Assembly: GCF_029962485.1 (NCBI RefSeq)
Contig: NZ_CP073638.1
Span: 1,364,001 to 1,428,000, forward strand
DNA: 64,000 nucleotides
Direction: 5' to 3'
Origin: Burkholderia cepacia
Lineage (GTDB): Bacteria; Pseudomonadota; Gammaproteobacteria; Burkholderiales; Burkholderiaceae
Position numbers and translations under genes: made by a program. Below the pieces are notes generated by a model, which saw only the letters and a list, made by a program, of their open reading frames with translations, was not told the origin of the DNA and searched no databases. Numbering within the stretch: the stretch's first letter is position 1; every line of letters starts with the position of its first letter. This document shows, piece after piece, positions 1 through 10,183 of the stretch.

Positions 1-2
1 CA

Positions 3-989
3 ATGGCTAAGCCCGCAAAGCGCGTTGCCGTCACCGGCGCCGCAGGTCAAATCGCTTACTCCCTGCTGTTCCGCATCGCGAACGGCGACCTGCTCGGCAA
101 GGATCAGCCGGTCATCCTGCAACTGCTCGACCTCCCGCAAGCCCAAGGCGCCGTCAAAGGCGTCGTGATGGAACTCGACGATTGCGCGTTCCCGCTGCTC
201 GCGGGCGTCGTGATCACCGACGATCCCAAGGTTGCATTCAAGGATGCAGACGTCGCGCTGCTGGTCGGCGCACGTCCGCGCTCGAAGGGCATGGAGCGCA
301 AGGACCTGCTGTCGGCAAACGCTGAAATCTTCACGGTTCAGGGCGCTGCACTGAACGAAGTCGCCAGCCGCGACGTGAAGGTGCTGGTCGTCGGCAACCC
401 GGCGAACACGAACGCCTACATCGCGATGAAGTCGGCGCCGGATCTGCCGAAGAAGAACTTCACGGCCATGCTGCGCCTCGACCACAACCGCGCGCTGTCG
501 CAACTCGCCGCAAAGTCGGGCAAGCCGGTCGCGTCGATCGAGAAGCTCGCCGTGTGGGGCAACCACTCGCCGACGATGTACCCGGACTTCCGCTTCGCGA
601 CCGCCGAAGGCGAATCGATGCTGAAGCTGATCAACGACGACGTGTGGAACCGCGACACGTTCATCCCGACCGTCGGCAAGCGCGGCGCGGCGATCATCGA
701 AGCGCGCGGCCTGTCGTCGGCAGCGTCGGCAGCCAACGCTGCGATCGACCACGTCCGTGACTGGGTGCTCGGCACGAACGGCAAGTGGGTCACGATGGGC
801 ATCCCGTCGGACGGCTCGTACGGCATCCCCGAAGACATCATCTACGGTGTGCCGGTCGTTTGCGAAAACGGCGAGTACAAGCGCATCGAAGGCCTGGAAA
901 TCGACGCGTTCTCGCGCGAGAAGATGGACGGCACGCTGGCCGAGCTGCTCGAAGAGCGCGATGGCGTCGCCCACCTGCTGAAGAACTAA
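3..989 (+). CDS. mdh: Malate dehydrogenase
   Basis: NAD-dependent malate dehydrogenase, interconverting malate and oxaloacetate in the cytosolic TCA cycle. The 328-residue product has the nucleotide-binding motif GAAGQIAY (about 12-19), substrate arginines R93 and R99 in the loop [14 protein letters not shown], the NPAN stretch at 132-135, LDHNRA with D160 and R163, and WGNHS with the proton-relay histidine H188. Length and N-terminus match full-length family members, so the start is accepted although only two bases precede it and its ribosome site lies outside the window. It heads a rightward run with a CoA-ester lyase, prpD and acnA, which suits a role in TCA and methylcitrate metabolism. 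Confidence 0.97.
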
Positions 990-1176
990 GCATCACGCGC
1001 CCTTGCCGGGCGGCCCTCGGGCCACCCGGTTCCGGCCCGGGCCGGCGCCAGCCGCCGGCCCTGCCGAACGATCCGATTCGCGCACGTTTTGCCGCCCCGC
1101 GCCCGCCGCGCACCGGCCCAGAACCTGCCCGAATCCGATTTTCTCCACGCTGACACGCTCCCCTGACGTCGAAGAG

Positions 1177-2184
1177 ATGGCCGCGCTCACTCCTGCACAA
1201 GTGCTGTACGACGGGGCGTCCCCGCCCGCGATCCTGCCCTGCTGCGATCATTACGCGGGCAGCGAAAAGCTGATGCGCAAGTCGCTCGCGCTGCAAGCCG
1301 AACTGGGTCCCGTATTCGACATCACGTTCGACTGCGAGGACGGCGCGGCCGTCGGCCAGGAAGCCGCGCATGCGGCCCTCGTCGCCGACCTGCTCGGCAG
1401 CGACGAGAACCGCTTCGGCCGCGTCGGCGTCCGGATCCACGACTTTTCCCACCCGCACTGGCGCGACGACGTCCGCATCGTGCTGCGCGCCGCGCGCGCA
1501 CCGGCCTACATCACGCTCCCGAAGATCGCGAACGCGGCCGACGCCGCCGAAATGACCGCGTTCATCGAAGGCGCGCGCCGCGAGCTCGGCATCGCGCAGC
1601 CGATCCCGGTCGACGTGCTGGTCGAGACGCACGGCGCGCTTGCGCAGGCCGCCGCCCTCGCCGCGTTGCCGACGGTCGGCACGCTGAGCTTCGGGCTGAT
1701 GGATTTCGTCTCCGCGCACCATGGCGCGATTCCCGATTCCGCGATGCGCTCGCCCGGCCAGTTCGAACACCCGCTCGTGCGCCGCGCGAAGCTGGAAATC
1801 GCCGCGGCCTGCCACGCGCACGGCAAGACGCCGTCGCACAACGTGACGACCGAAGTGCGCGACATGAGCGTCGTGGCCGGCGATGCGCGCCGCGCGCGCG
1901 ACGAATTCGCGTTCACGCGCATGTGGAGCATCCATCCCGCGCAGATCCGCCCGATCGTCGACGCATTCGCGCCGCGCACCGACGAGGTCGCGCTGGCCGC
2001 CGAGATCCTGCTGGCCGCGCAGGCCGCCGACTGGGGCCCGACGCGCCACGGTGATACGCTGCACGATCGCGCGAGTTATCGCTATTACTGGTCGGTGCTG
2101 CGCCGCGCGCGCGCCACCGGCCAGCCCGTACCGGCCGAGGCCGCGCCGCTGTTCGGCCCGGCCGCCGTGGGCGCCGCACCGTAA
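1177..2184 (+). CDS. HpcH/HpaI aldolase / citrate lyase-type CoA-ester lyase
   Basis: Member of the CitE-like CoA-ester lyase family (TIM-barrel, Mg-dependent cleavage or formation of acyl-CoA C-C bonds); the exact substrate cannot be read from sequence. The family core is visible as DITFDCEDGAAVG (about 48-60), with acidic metal-binding residues, and the C-terminal stretch MWSIHPAQIRPI typical of these lyases. The start at 1177 (MAALTPAQVL, 335 residues) was chosen because the longer in-frame extension back to 1003 is proline- and arginine-rich and looks non-coding. It sits 187 bases after mdh. A malyl-CoA or citramalyl-CoA type reaction would fit beside mdh, but that is inference. Confidence 0.85.
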   Translation: MAALTPAQVLYDGASPPAILPCCDHYAGSEKLMRKSLALQAELGPVFDITFDCEDGAAVGQEAAHAALVADLLGSDENRFGRVGVRIHDFSHPHWRDDVRIVLRAARAPAYITLPKIANAADAAEMTAFIEGARRELGIAQPIPVDVLVETHGALAQAAALAALPTVGTLSFGLMDFVSAHHGAIPDSAMRSPGQFEHPLVRRAKLEIAAACHAHGKTPSHNVTTEVRDMSVVAGDARRARDEFAFTRMWSIHPAQIRPIVDAFAPRTDEVALAAEILLAAQAADWGPTRHGDTLHDRASYRYYWSVLRRARATGQPVPAEAAPLFGPAAVGAAP

Positions 2185-2423
2185 GCGCGCGCCGCCGGCC
2201 GATACGCCAGATACACGAATTTCATGCATTCGCCGATGCGCAAACCGGACAGAGGTTTGCGAAACGACAAAAAACGTAACGGAGCCCGAAAACCTGATAT
2301 GTACGCGGCCAAATAGGTGAAAATAGCGGCCGCTGCGCGCTTTCGGGGCGCGTGCAGTTTCAAACCGGCCGGCAGTTTCGATTGCCGGCCCTTGTCAACT
2401 GATTATCGAAAGGTTCTGACTCC

Positions 2424-2939
2424 ATGAAGAAACTCCTGATCGCTACCGCTATCGGCGCCTTGTCCGCCACGATGCTGGTGTCGGCTCCGAGCGCGTTTGC
2501 CCAGGGTACGGCCACGACGACCGCGAAGAAGGCAACCGCCAAGCGCCCGGCGCCGGCCAAGCGCATCATCCCGCGCAGCAAGAAGGCACAGGCACGTGCG
2601 GCCGCCAAGGTCGATCCGGTACCGGACGGCGCGGTCAAGTGGTCCTGCAAGGAAGGTCTGTCGTTCGACCTCGCCGGTGACATGAAGCGCGACCAGGTGG
2701 TCACGGTTCACTGGGCGAAGAAGAACTACAAGCTGCCGCGTCAGGCCACGACGACGGGCGCCGACACGTTCTACGATCCGGCAGCTGGCTTCAAGCTGGT
2801 CGTGATCCCGACCAAGGCCATGCTGTTCTCGGACGCAAACGGCGGCGAGCGCCTCGCGGACGAATGCGTGACGCCGGAAATGGCACAAGGCACGGCAGCG
2901 CCGACGCAATCGAACGAGCTGAAGCCGGCAACGAACTAA
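2424..2939 (+). CDS. Small exported protein with possible MliC-like fold
   Basis: A 171-residue exported protein. A typical signal peptide ([20 protein letters not shown], cleaved after SAFA near residue 26) is followed by a lysine/alanine/proline-rich linker (about 30-62) and a compact domain from WSCKEGLSF onward. That domain has one cysteine at each end (WSC and ADEC), a short beta-rich body and the stretch [16 protein letters not shown]. This resembles C-type lysozyme inhibitors (MliC/PliC), but the match is by eye and weak. It lies between the CoA-ester lyase and prpD, 23 bases before prpD, so it may share their transcript. A metabolic role is not apparent. Confidence 0.8.
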   Translation: MKKLLIATAIGALSATMLVSAPSAFAQGTATTTAKKATAKRPAPAKRIIPRSKKAQARAAAKVDPVPDGAVKWSCKEGLSFDLAGDMKRDQVVTVHWAKKNYKLPRQATTTGADTFYDPAAGFKLVVIPTKAMLFSDANGGERLADECVTPEMAQGTAAPTQSNELKPATN

Positions 2940-2962
2940 GCGCGTTCCCCCTCGGCCCCTCG

Positions 2963-4414
2963 ATGTCCGCCCCGGTCTCCAACGTCCGCCCTGCTCCGGA
3001 TACGGTACTCGTCGATATCGTCGACTACGTGCTGAACGCCGGCATCGACAGCGCGCTCGCGCTGGAGACGGCGCGTCATTGCCTGATCGACACGCTCGGA
3101 TGTGGACTCGAGGCGCTGTCCTACCCTGCCTGCACCAAGCTGCTCGGCCCCGTCGTGCCCGGCACGATCGTGCCGAACGGCGCGAAGGTGCCCGGCACGT
3201 CCTTCCAGCTCGACCCCGTCCAGGCCGCGTTCGGCATCGGCGCGATGATCCGCTGGCTGGACTTCAACGACACCTGGCTCGCCGCCGAATGGGGTCATCC
3301 GTCCGACAATCTCGGCGGGATCCTGGCGACAGCCGACTGGCTCTCCCGTACGGCCGTCGCGGCCGGCCGGAAGCCGCTCCCGATGCGCGACGTCCTGGTC
3401 GCGATGATCCAGGCCCATGAAATCCAGGGCTGCCTCGCACTCGAAAATTCATTCAACGCGGTCGGGCTCGATCACGTGCTGCTCGTGAAGGTTGCGTCGA
3501 CGGCCGTCGTCGGCCGGCTGCTCGGGCTCACGCGCGACGAGCTGATCAACGCGGTATCCAACGCGTTCGTCGACGGCCAGGCGCTGCGCACCTACCGCCA
3601 CGCACCGAACACGGGCTCGCGCAAGTCGTGGGCGGCCGGCGACGCCACGTCCCGCGCGGTACGCCTCGCGCTGATCGCGAAAACGGGTGAAATGGGCTAC
3701 CCGTCGGCACTCACCGCCAAGACCTGGGGCTTCTACGACGTGCTGTTCGACGGCAAGCCGTTCCGCTTCCAGCGCCCGTACGGCACGTACGTGATGGAAA
3801 ACGTGCTGTTCAAGATCGCGTTCCCCGCCGAATTCCATGCGCAGACGGCCGCCGAGGCCGCGCTGCAGCTGCACGCGCAGCTCGCCGCCGCCGGCCGCAC
3901 GACCGACGAGATCAGCAAGATCACGATCCGCACGCATGCGGCCGCGATCCGCATCATCGACAAGCAGGGCCCGCTCGCCAATCCGGCCGACCGCGACCAC
4001 TGCATCCAGTACATGGTCGCCGTGCCGCTGCTGTTCGGCCGGCTGACCGCGGCCGACTACGAAGATTCGGCCGCCGCCGATCCCCGCATCGACGCGCTGC
4101 GCGCGAAGACCGTATGCGTCGAGGATCCGCAGTTCACGAAGGATTATCACGATCCGGACAAACGATCGATCGCGAATGCGCTGACGATCGAGTTCACGGA
4201 CGGATCGAAGCTTGCCGAAGTGGCGGTCGAATACCCGCTCGGCCATCGGCGACGCCGCACCGACGGCATCCCGCTCCTGGTCGAGAAGTTCCGGACCAAC
4301 CTTGCCCGCCGTTTCCCGGCAAAGCAGCAACAAGCGATTCTCGACGTGTCGCTGGACCAGGCAAAGCTCGAAGCGATGCCGGTCGATGAGTACGTCGACT
4401 TGTATGTGATATAG
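2963..4414 (+). CDS. prpD: 2-methylcitrate dehydratase (MmgE/PrpD family)
   Basis: PrpD-type dehydratase, converting 2-methylcitrate to 2-methyl-cis-aconitate in propionate breakdown; some family members also act on citrate. The 483-residue protein is full length and keeps family stretches such as [10 protein letters not shown] (about 38-47), [10 protein letters not shown] and [12 protein letters not shown] in the N-terminal helical domain, and PLGHRRRR near the C-terminus. The start at 2963 (MSAPVSNV) was preferred over an upstream in-frame codon that overlaps the preceding gene. acnA follows 52 bases downstream, so dehydration and rehydration steps can be made together. No prpB, prpC or prpF is in the window. 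Confidence 0.93.
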   Translation: MSAPVSNVRPAPDTVLVDIVDYVLNAGIDSALALETARHCLIDTLGCGLEALSYPACTKLLGPVVPGTIVPNGAKVPGTSFQLDPVQAAFGIGAMIRWLDFNDTWLAAEWGHPSDNLGGILATADWLSRTAVAAGRKPLPMRDVLVAMIQAHEIQGCLALENSFNAVGLDHVLLVKVASTAVVGRLLGLTRDELINAVSNAFVDGQALRTYRHAPNTGSRKSWAAGDATSRAVRLALIAKTGEMGYPSALTAKTWGFYDVLFDGKPFRFQRPYGTYVMENVLFKIAFPAEFHAQTAAEAALQLHAQLAAAGRTTDEISKITIRTHAAAIRIIDKQGPLANPADRDHCIQYMVAVPLLFGRLTAADYEDSAAADPRIDALRAKTVCVEDPQFTKDYHDPDKRSIANALTIEFTDGSKLAEVAVEYPLGHRRRRTDGIPLLVEKFRTNLARRFPAKQQQAILDVSLDQAKLEAMPVDEYVDLYVI

Positions 4415-4466
4415 CCGTCATCTACAGGACTCTTTGTTTCCTAGCCTTAAACCCAGGAAAATCACC

Positions 4467-7184
4467 ATGGCCCACAATCTCCACAAGACCCTCAAGGAAT
4501 TCGACAGCGGTTCCGGCAAAGGCAAGTTCTACTCGCTGCCGCAGCTCGGCAAGGAACTGAAGACGAAGATCGAACGCCTGCCGGTGTCGATCCGTATCGT
4601 GCTCGAGTCCGTGCTGCGCAACTACGACGGCAAGAAAATCACCGAAGAGCACATCGAGCAGCTCGCGAACTGGAAGCCGACCGCGAAGCGCGTCGACGAG
4701 ATTCCGTTCGTCGTGTCGCGCGTCGTGCTGCAGGACTTCACGGGCGTGCCGCTGCTTGCCGACATCGCGGCCATGCGCGGCGTCGCGGAGCGCACGGGCA
4801 AGAACCCGAAGAAGATCGAGCCGCTGGTCCCGGTCGATCTCGTCGTCGATCACTCGGTCCAGATCGACTACTTCCGCCAGAAGGACGCGCTCGACCTGAA
4901 CATGAAACTGGAATTCCAGCGCAACAACGAGCGCTACCAGTTCATGAAGTGGGGCATGCAGGCCTTCGACACGTTCAAGGTCGTGCCGCCGGGCGTCGGC
5001 ATCGTCCACCAGGTGAACCTCGAATACCTCGCGCGCGGCGTCCACAAGAAGGCGGACGGCGGCGACACCGTGTACTACCCGGACACCCTCGTCGGCACGG
5101 ACAGCCACACGACGATGATCAACGGCATCGGCGTGGTCGGCTGGGGCGTGGGCGGCATCGAGGCGGAAGCCGGCATGCTCGGCCAGCCGGTGTACTTCCT
5201 GACGCCGGACGTCGTCGGCGTCGAGCTGAAGGGCAAGCTGCGCGAAGGCGTGACGGCTACCGACCTGGTGCTGACGATCACCGAAATGCTGCGCAAGGAG
5301 AAGGTCGTCGGCAAGTTCGTCGAGTTCTTCGGCGAAGGCACGAAGTCGCTGTCGCTGCCGGACCGCGCGACGATCGGCAACATGGCGCCGGAATACGGCG
5401 CGACGATGGGCTTCTTCCCGGTCGACGAAAAGACGATCGACTACTTCGAAGGCACGGGCCGCACGAAGGCGGAAATCGCCGCGTTCGAAAACTACTTCAA
5501 GGCACAGAAGCTGTTCGGCATCCCGAAGGCCGGCGACATCGACTACACGAAGGTCGTGACGCTGGATCTCGCGACGGTCGCCCCGTCGCTGGCCGGCCCG
5601 AAGCGCCCGCAGGACCGCATCGAGATCGGCAACGTCAAGTCGACGTTCACCGACCTGTTCTCGAAGCCGGTCGCGGAAAACGGCTTCGCGAAGAAAGCGG
5701 ACGACCTGAACACGCAGTACACGACGAGCAACAACGTCGACGTCAAGAACGGCGACGTGCTGATCGCCGCGATCACGTCGTGCACGAACACGTCGAACCC
5801 GAGCGTGCTGCTGGCCGCCGGCCTGCTCGCGAAGAAGGCCGTCGAAGCCGGCCTCACGGTCGATCCGAAGATCAAGACCTCGCTCGCGCCGGGATCGCGC
5901 ATCGTCACCGAGTACCTGACGAAGACGGGCCTGCTGCCCTACCTGTCGAAACTCGGCTTCGAAGTCGCGGCCTACGGTTGCACGACCTGTATCGGCAACG
6001 CGGGCGACCTGACGCCAGAGCTAAACGAAGCGATCACGAAGAACGACATCGTCGCGGCGGCCGTGCTGTCGGGCAACCGTAACTTCGAAGCGCGTATCCA
6101 CCCGAACATCCGCGCGAACTTCCTCGCGTCGCCGCCGCTGGTCGTCGCATACGCGATCGCCGGCAACATCACGCGCGACCTGATGACGGAACCGGTCGGC
6201 AAGGGCAAGGGCGGCCGCGACATCTACCTCGGCGACATCTGGCCGACGAGCGACGAAATCCACGCGCTGCTCAAGTTCGCGCTCGATCCGAAGAAGTTCG
6301 AGGACAACTACTCGAAGCTGACCAAGAAGGGCGACCTCTGGAGCAAGATCGAGGGCGAATCGGGCCAGGTCTACGACTGGCCGAAGTCGACCTACATCGC
6401 CGAGCCGCCGTTCTTCGGCAACGACTTCTCGATGGAACCGGCTGCGTCGATCCCGACGGTCAAGGGCGCGCGCGCACTGGGCATCTTCGGTGACTCGGTC
6501 ACGACCGACCACATCAGCCCGGCAGGCTCGATCAAGGAAGACTCGCCGGCAGGCAAGTGGCTGAAGGAAAACGGCGTGCAGAAGGCCGACTTCAACAGCT
6601 ACGGCTCGCGCCGCGGCAACCACGACGTGATGATGCGCGGCACGTTCGCGAACGTGCGGATCAAGAACCTGATGATCCCGGCGAAGGCGGACGGCTCGCG
6701 CGTCGAAGGCGGCCTGACGATCCACCAGCCGAGCGGCGAACAGCAGTCGATCTACGACGCGGCGATGCAGTATGTGGGCGCCGACACGCCGACCGTCGTG
6801 TTCGCGGGTGAAGAGTACGGCACGGGCTCGTCGCGCGATTGGGCCGCGAAGGGCACGCAGCTGCTCGGCGTGAAGGCCGTGATCGCACGCAGCTTCGAGC
6901 GGATCCACCGCTCGAACCTGGTCGGCATGGGCGTGCTGCCGCTGCAGTTCAAGGGCTCGGACAGCATCCAGTCGCTCGGCATCACCGGTGAAGAGACGTA
7001 CGACATCGAAGGCCTCGGCGACGACTTCAAGCCGCAGCAGGACGTCACGCTCGTGATCAACCGCAAGAACGGCGAAACGCAGCGCGTGCAGGTGCTGCTG
7101 CGTATCGATACGCCGATCGAAGTCGACTACTACAAGCACGGCGGTATCCTGCCGTTCGTGCTGCGCTCGCTGCTCGCAGCGTAA
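4467..7184 (+). CDS. acnA: Aconitate hydratase AcnA
   Basis: Aconitase of the AcnA/IRP1 type, isomerising citrate to isocitrate and, in propionate metabolism, hydrating 2-methyl-cis-aconitate. The 905-residue protein has the three [4Fe-4S] ligands at C439 (SCTNTSNPS), C505 and C508 (CTTCIGN), the [14 protein letters not shown] segment in the N-terminal half, and the swivelling C-terminal domain with [16 protein letters not shown]. The start at 4467 is preceded by AGGAAAA at a normal distance. Co-directional with prpD and followed by a strong terminator, it is the last gene of the metabolic run. Confidence 0.97.
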   Translation: MAHNLHKTLKEFDSGSGKGKFYSLPQLGKELKTKIERLPVSIRIVLESVLRNYDGKKITEEHIEQLANWKPTAKRVDEIPFVVSRVVLQDFTGVPLLADIAAMRGVAERTGKNPKKIEPLVPVDLVVDHSVQIDYFRQKDALDLNMKLEFQRNNERYQFMKWGMQAFDTFKVVPPGVGIVHQVNLEYLARGVHKKADGGDTVYYPDTLVGTDSHTTMINGIGVVGWGVGGIEAEAGMLGQPVYFLTPDVVGVELKGKLREGVTATDLVLTITEMLRKEKVVGKFVEFFGEGTKSLSLPDRATIGNMAPEYGATMGFFPVDEKTIDYFEGTGRTKAEIAAFENYFKAQKLFGIPKAGDIDYTKVVTLDLATVAPSLAGPKRPQDRIEIGNVKSTFTDLFSKPVAENGFAKKADDLNTQYTTSNNVDVKNGDVLIAAITSCTNTSNPSVLLAAGLLAKKAVEAGLTVDPKIKTSLAPGSRIVTEYLTKTGLLPYLSKLGFEVAAYGCTTCIGNAGDLTPELNEAITKNDIVAAAVLSGNRNFEARIHPNIRANFLASPPLVVAYAIAGNITRDLMTEPVGKGKGGRDIYLGDIWPTSDEIHALLKFALDPKKFEDNYSKLTKKGDLWSKIEGESGQVYDWPKSTYIAEPPFFGNDFSMEPAASIPTVKGARALGIFGDSVTTDHISPAGSIKEDSPAGKWLKENGVQKADFNSYGSRRGNHDVMMRGTFANVRIKNLMIPAKADGSRVEGGLTIHQPSGEQQSIYDAAMQYVGADTPTVVFAGEEYGTGSSRDWAAKGTQLLGVKAVIARSFERIHRSNLVGMGVLPLQFKGSDSIQSLGITGEETYDIEGLGDDFKPQQDVTLVINRKNGETQRVQVLLRIDTPIEVDYYKHGGILPFVLRSLLAA

Positions 7185-7242
7185 GCGCCCTGCTTTTGCA
7201 GGTGCCGCAGCCGCCTCGCGGGCGGTTGCGGCCGATTTGGAT

Positions 7243-7269
7243 GCCCGACCTCGTGTCGGGCTTTTTTTT
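7243..7269 (+). terminator. Intrinsic terminator after acnA
   Basis: Seven-base-pair stem GCCCGAC/GTCGGGC with a five-base loop, followed directly by eight T residues (7262-7269). It lies 58 bases after the acnA stop. A second GC-rich hairpin (7204-7231) sits just before it. Confidence 0.92.
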
Positions 7270-7387
7270 GGTTCATCGAGGATGAATCGGCGTCCCGCCG
7301 ATCGGCAACGCCATGCAGATAACCGGCTGAGCCGCAACGTAGGGCACCGTGTCACAATGGCTTCATCATCGATCCCAACCGCGCCCC

Positions 7388-8332
7388 ATGTCCCGTCCTG
7401 CCCTGCAACTCGCAGCAGCGCTTCTGTCCTTGATGACCGCCACGGCGGCGCTGGCCGCCCCTCAGTACTTTCACAAGTACTTTGCAGGCCTGATCGGCGA
7501 CCGCTATGCGTTCACGATGGATCTCAAGAATGCCGACGGTAAGTTGACGGGAAGCTATCGCTACGCCGGCAAGCACGACGCTATCGCTCTAAGCGGCAAG
7601 ATCGATCCATCGGGCACCTTTGCGATGGACGAGATCGGGAGCAGCGGTCAGCACACCGGCACTTTCACGGGCAGGGTGACCGGCAACACACTCGACGGTA
7701 CCTGGGCATCGGCCCGTGGAGACCGGCATTTGCGCGTCGATGCGCGACAGACCTCTGAAATCGTCATCGGCTCGAAGCGCGAAATTCTCACGCAGGCGAT
7801 CGGCACGTATGTACTCGATAGCGTCACCGGCTCCGGTGGGGCCAACGGCATGTGGGATTCATGGCGGGAGAAAGGCCGATGGAAATCGAATATATCGGCC
7901 ATCGAAATGGCACGCCGCGAGTACTCGGACGTGCGCCTCACACATGAGGACCTGCATCGCCTCGACAGTATGACGATCACGGTCGATACGGCGCTCGCTA
8001 CGCGCCTGAGCGTCGATGGCAAGGCGCTGCTGTCGATCCCGTACCGCGACGCGGGCATGGAGTACAAAATCAACCAGCCTCACAACAGTATCGTGGAGGA
8101 CGAGCTGAAAACACTTTCGCCCGCCACGACGGTTCAAGACGAACATCTCTACCTGCTCGCCCGCGATGCGGTTGATTTCGTCCCGGCGATGTCAGGTAAC
8201 TTTCTGCCTAACGACCGCCTGGACGTCGTGACTATCAGCTACGCCATCGTCGACAAAACCTTCGACGTCTACTTGCAGGACGGCAACTGCTGTGGCGGCA
8301 CCCTGTTCACTTTCCGGCGCAAGGACCGATAG
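7388..8332 (+). CDS. Secreted hypothetical protein
   Basis: A 314-residue protein of no family I recognise. It has a clear signal peptide (MSRPALQLAAALLSLMTATA, cleavage after ALAA near 24), then a beta-rich N-terminal part with repeated G/T/S-rich strands (GSYRYAGKHD, GTFTGRVTGNTLDGTW, about 50-105) like small lipid- or sugar-binding barrels, then a mixed C-terminal region ending in a CC pair (GNCCGGTLF). It is probably periplasmic or secreted. The start at 7388 gives the best signal peptide; an in-frame codon at 7349 would add a hydrophilic tail. It is monocistronic, between the acnA terminator and a convergent operon. Confidence 0.75.
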   Translation: MSRPALQLAAALLSLMTATAALAAPQYFHKYFAGLIGDRYAFTMDLKNADGKLTGSYRYAGKHDAIALSGKIDPSGTFAMDEIGSSGQHTGTFTGRVTGNTLDGTWASARGDRHLRVDARQTSEIVIGSKREILTQAIGTYVLDSVTGSGGANGMWDSWREKGRWKSNISAIEMARREYSDVRLTHEDLHRLDSMTITVDTALATRLSVDGKALLSIPYRDAGMEYKINQPHNSIVEDELKTLSPATTVQDEHLYLLARDAVDFVPAMSGNFLPNDRLDVVTISYAIVDKTFDVYLQDGNCCGGTLFTFRRKDR

Positions 8333-8352
8333 CGGTACCGCACCGCGTCGCG

Positions 8353-8784
8353 TCACGCTGCATCGCCGCGTCGCGTCTTCGCCGCCGCCCCTCGCGCGTT
8401 CTTCTTCAGATGCGTGCGGTTGTATTCGATCGCCGCCCGCACGAGCGTCTTCAGCGCCCGCTTGTCGATCCGGTCGCCTTCGAAGAAATCGATCGCGCGT
8501 CGCGCATTGCCGTCCAGGCCGTCGTTGAACAGCTGGTCGGGATCGGGGAGCTGCGCGCCGTGCATGAAGGTCACTTTCACCTTGCCCTTGTGCGCGTTCG
8601 CCACCGCGATCATCCCGTCGCATGACCAGACGGGGCTGCCCATCCACTTCCATTCCTCGACGATGCCTGCTTGCGCAGCGAGGATCGTCTGACGCAGGTC
8701 GGCGAACGTCTTGCCGCGCCAGTCGGCGATGCCTGCAATCAGCGCATCGATGCGCTCCGACGGCGTGAAGTCCGTTGTGCTCAT
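8353..8784 (-). CDS. DUF1801 domain protein
   Basis: A 143-residue cytosolic protein of the DUF1801 family (YdhG-like), with the typical WKWMGSPVWSCDG stretch (about 46-58), KVTFMHGAQL and a basic, alanine-rich tail. The family has no firmly established biochemical role; members commonly sit with SRPBCC and ArsR genes, as here. Its start overlaps the stop of the SRPBCC gene by four bases (ATGA), which implies translational coupling. It is the last gene of a three-gene leftward operon. Confidence 0.85.
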   Translation of the reverse strand: MSTTDFTPSERIDALIAGIADWRGKTFADLRQTILAAQAGIVEEWKWMGSPVWSCDGMIAVANAHKGKVKVTFMHGAQLPDPDQLFNDGLDGNARRAIDFFEGDRIDKRALKTLVRAAIEYNRTHLKKNARGAAAKTRRGDAA

Positions 8785-9212
8785 GCGCGGGCCTCCGTGC
8801 CTTCATCGGGGCGCGCCAGCACCTGTTCGAGCGACTCGAAGAACCGTACCCAGCCATGCTGCGCACCGCGGTACGCCTGTTCCTGATCGGCGCGGAAACC
8901 GACCTGCTCCATGCGCAGGTGCGTGCCGGCCGGCGTCGGCGTGAGCGTCCACGTAACGACGCTTTCGAGCCCGTACGCGGCCCACGTGTACGACAACGTG
9001 CGCGGCGGCTCAATCGCCAGCACCGTGCAGTCGACCGAGCCCCAGTCCGCGCGGAAACTGAACGCACGGCCCGCGACGGGCTCGAAGTCGCTCTGCATCA
9101 GCCACGCCTCAATCAGGTGCGGTTGCGTGAGCGCGCGCCAGATCTTCTCCGGCGGATGGGACAGGTCCCGTTCGACGACGACGGAGCGCGTTTCGGTAGT
9201 GGCTTGGTTCAT
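8781..9212 (-). CDS. SRPBCC / AHSA1-type protein
   Basis: A 143-residue SRPBCC-fold protein of the activator-of-Hsp90 homologue-like branch. These have a hydrophobic ligand cavity and usually unknown ligands. Visible family features are ERDLSHPPEKIWRALTQPHLI at the N-terminus, the strands EPPRTLSYTW, and the C-terminal helix HGWVRFFESLEQVLARP. It overlaps the ArsR gene by one base (TAATG) and the DUF1801 gene by four. The trio regulator/SRPBCC/DUF1801 is a recurrent bacterial arrangement. No substrate can be inferred. Confidence 0.87.
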   Translation of the reverse strand: MNQATTETRSVVVERDLSHPPEKIWRALTQPHLIEAWLMQSDFEPVAGRAFSFRADWGSVDCTVLAIEPPRTLSYTWAAYGLESVVTWTLTPTPAGTHLRMEQVGFRADQEQAYRGAQHGWVRFFESLEQVLARPDEGTEARA

Positions 9213-9535
9213 TACTGATCCATCCTTTTGAGCAGATCTTCGAGGGCATCGAACCGGTTCTGCCAGAAGCCTGCCATCTGGCTCGTCCAGTCGATCAGCG
9301 GGGCCAGCGCTTGCGGCTGTGCGCTGTAGTGCGTCTGCCGGCCTTCGTGACGGTCATTCACGAGCCCGGCCTGCTTCAGTACACCGAGGTGCTTCGACAC
9401 GGCCGGTTGCGAGACGCCCGCATGGGCCGTCAGCGCGGCAACCGTCAGCTCGCCCTCCTCGCACAGCCGCTCGAAAAGCGCGCGGCGCGTCGGATCGGCA
9501 AGCGTCCTGAAAAGCATGTCGTGAGCGTTCTGCAT
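9212..9535 (-). CDS. ArsR-family transcriptional regulator
   Basis: A 107-residue winged-helix repressor of the ArsR/SmtB family. The HTH is plain (LTVAALTAHAGVSQPAVSKH, about 30-49), followed by the wing GLVNDRHEGRQTHYSAQP. There is no cysteine-rich metal site, so it belongs to the non-metal branch that usually accompanies SRPBCC genes. The start at 9535 (MQNAHD) gives a normal-length protein; the frame stays open upstream but has no family similarity there. It is first in the operon and faces a perfect palindrome 11 bases upstream of its start, so autorepression is likely. Confidence 0.92.
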   Translation of the reverse strand: MQNAHDMLFRTLADPTRRALFERLCEEGELTVAALTAHAGVSQPAVSKHLGVLKQAGLVNDRHEGRQTHYSAQPQALAPLIDWTSQMAGFWQNRFDALEDLLKRMDQ

Positions 9536-9545
9536 GTCGTCCAAA

Positions 9546-9569
9546 ATCCATAACCCGTTGGTTATGGAT
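9546..9569. promoter_or_regulatory. Operator-like palindrome before the ArsR operon
   Basis: Perfect inverted repeat with ten-base arms, ATCCATAACC and GGTTATGGAT, separated by CGTT. It ends 11 bases before the ArsR start codon at 9535. Position, length and AT content fit an ArsR dimer operator. The assignment is inference from location. Confidence 0.6.
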
Positions 9570-10183
9570 TGAAGGATATCTGCTGAACGGCGCACGTCAA
9601 GGCGAAATTTCGTGGACGCTATCTTCCGATCCTGAGCCGGTGGCGTGCGCATCGCGCCGGCTCGCGCCCGTCGCGCAATTCGAGCATTCCCTCTAATCCA
9701 CAATCGCGACACGCGATCCGAAAGCCGCCTGCAAGACTGCCCGGCGGGCCGTTCCACAGTTCGGGAAACGCTTGCGTTTGACCGGCCCCTTTTTTGTGCA
9801 CGCGCGGATCCGTTCCTGCCGCATCGCTTCGTTTGACCACATAGTGCGACTCGGTGCGCGGCAACGGACACGCAAACGCCACGCATTCGCGCGTCCTTCC
9901 GCTCCGCGATCTCGCGCGTTTCGATGTCGCGACGATCAACTCGTGCGTACCAACGCCACGCGTTGCCACGCTGTCGTGCCGCGAACCGGTTCCGTTCGCC
10001 GCGCGCGATATCGCAGGCGTGTCCGGCACCACGCCTGCATCGGCACGCGTCGATGTCAGAACTGACAGCTGTGGAAACTGGCAGCTACCCGAACGACACC
10101 GACGCCCTACGCTCGTCACCGCTCGCGGCCCCACAAGGGCCGGGGGTTCCAGTAACGTCGCCTCTCCTAAAAAAGGACTCCCG
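9570..10183. other. Intergenic region between the ArsR operon and the S53 peptidase gene
   Basis: 614 bases without a convincing gene; in-frame extensions of the peptidase and antisense frames here are arginine-rich and lack family similarity. It holds divergent promoters for the ArsR operon and the peptidase, and one lux-box-like palindrome at 10053-10068 (listed separately). No tRNA or terminator was seen. Confidence 0.5.
10053..10068. promoter_or_regulatory. lux-box-like palindrome upstream of S53 peptidase
   Basis: TGTCAG-AA-CTGACA, a perfect six-base inverted repeat; read on the minus strand with flanks it is CTGTCAGTTCTGACAT. The CTGT-N8-ACA(G/T) shape resembles LuxR-family (CepR-type) boxes. 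It sits 115 bases before the peptidase start. No binding evidence is available. Confidence 0.3.

Noticed and set aside
838..2229. 463-codon minus-strand frame over the CoA-ester lyase
   Set aside because: Shadow frame; the plus strand encodes a recognisable lyase.
2963..7184. A complete methylcitrate operon
   Set aside because: Only prpD and acnA are present; prpB, prpC and prpR are not in the window, so the full cycle cannot be claimed here.
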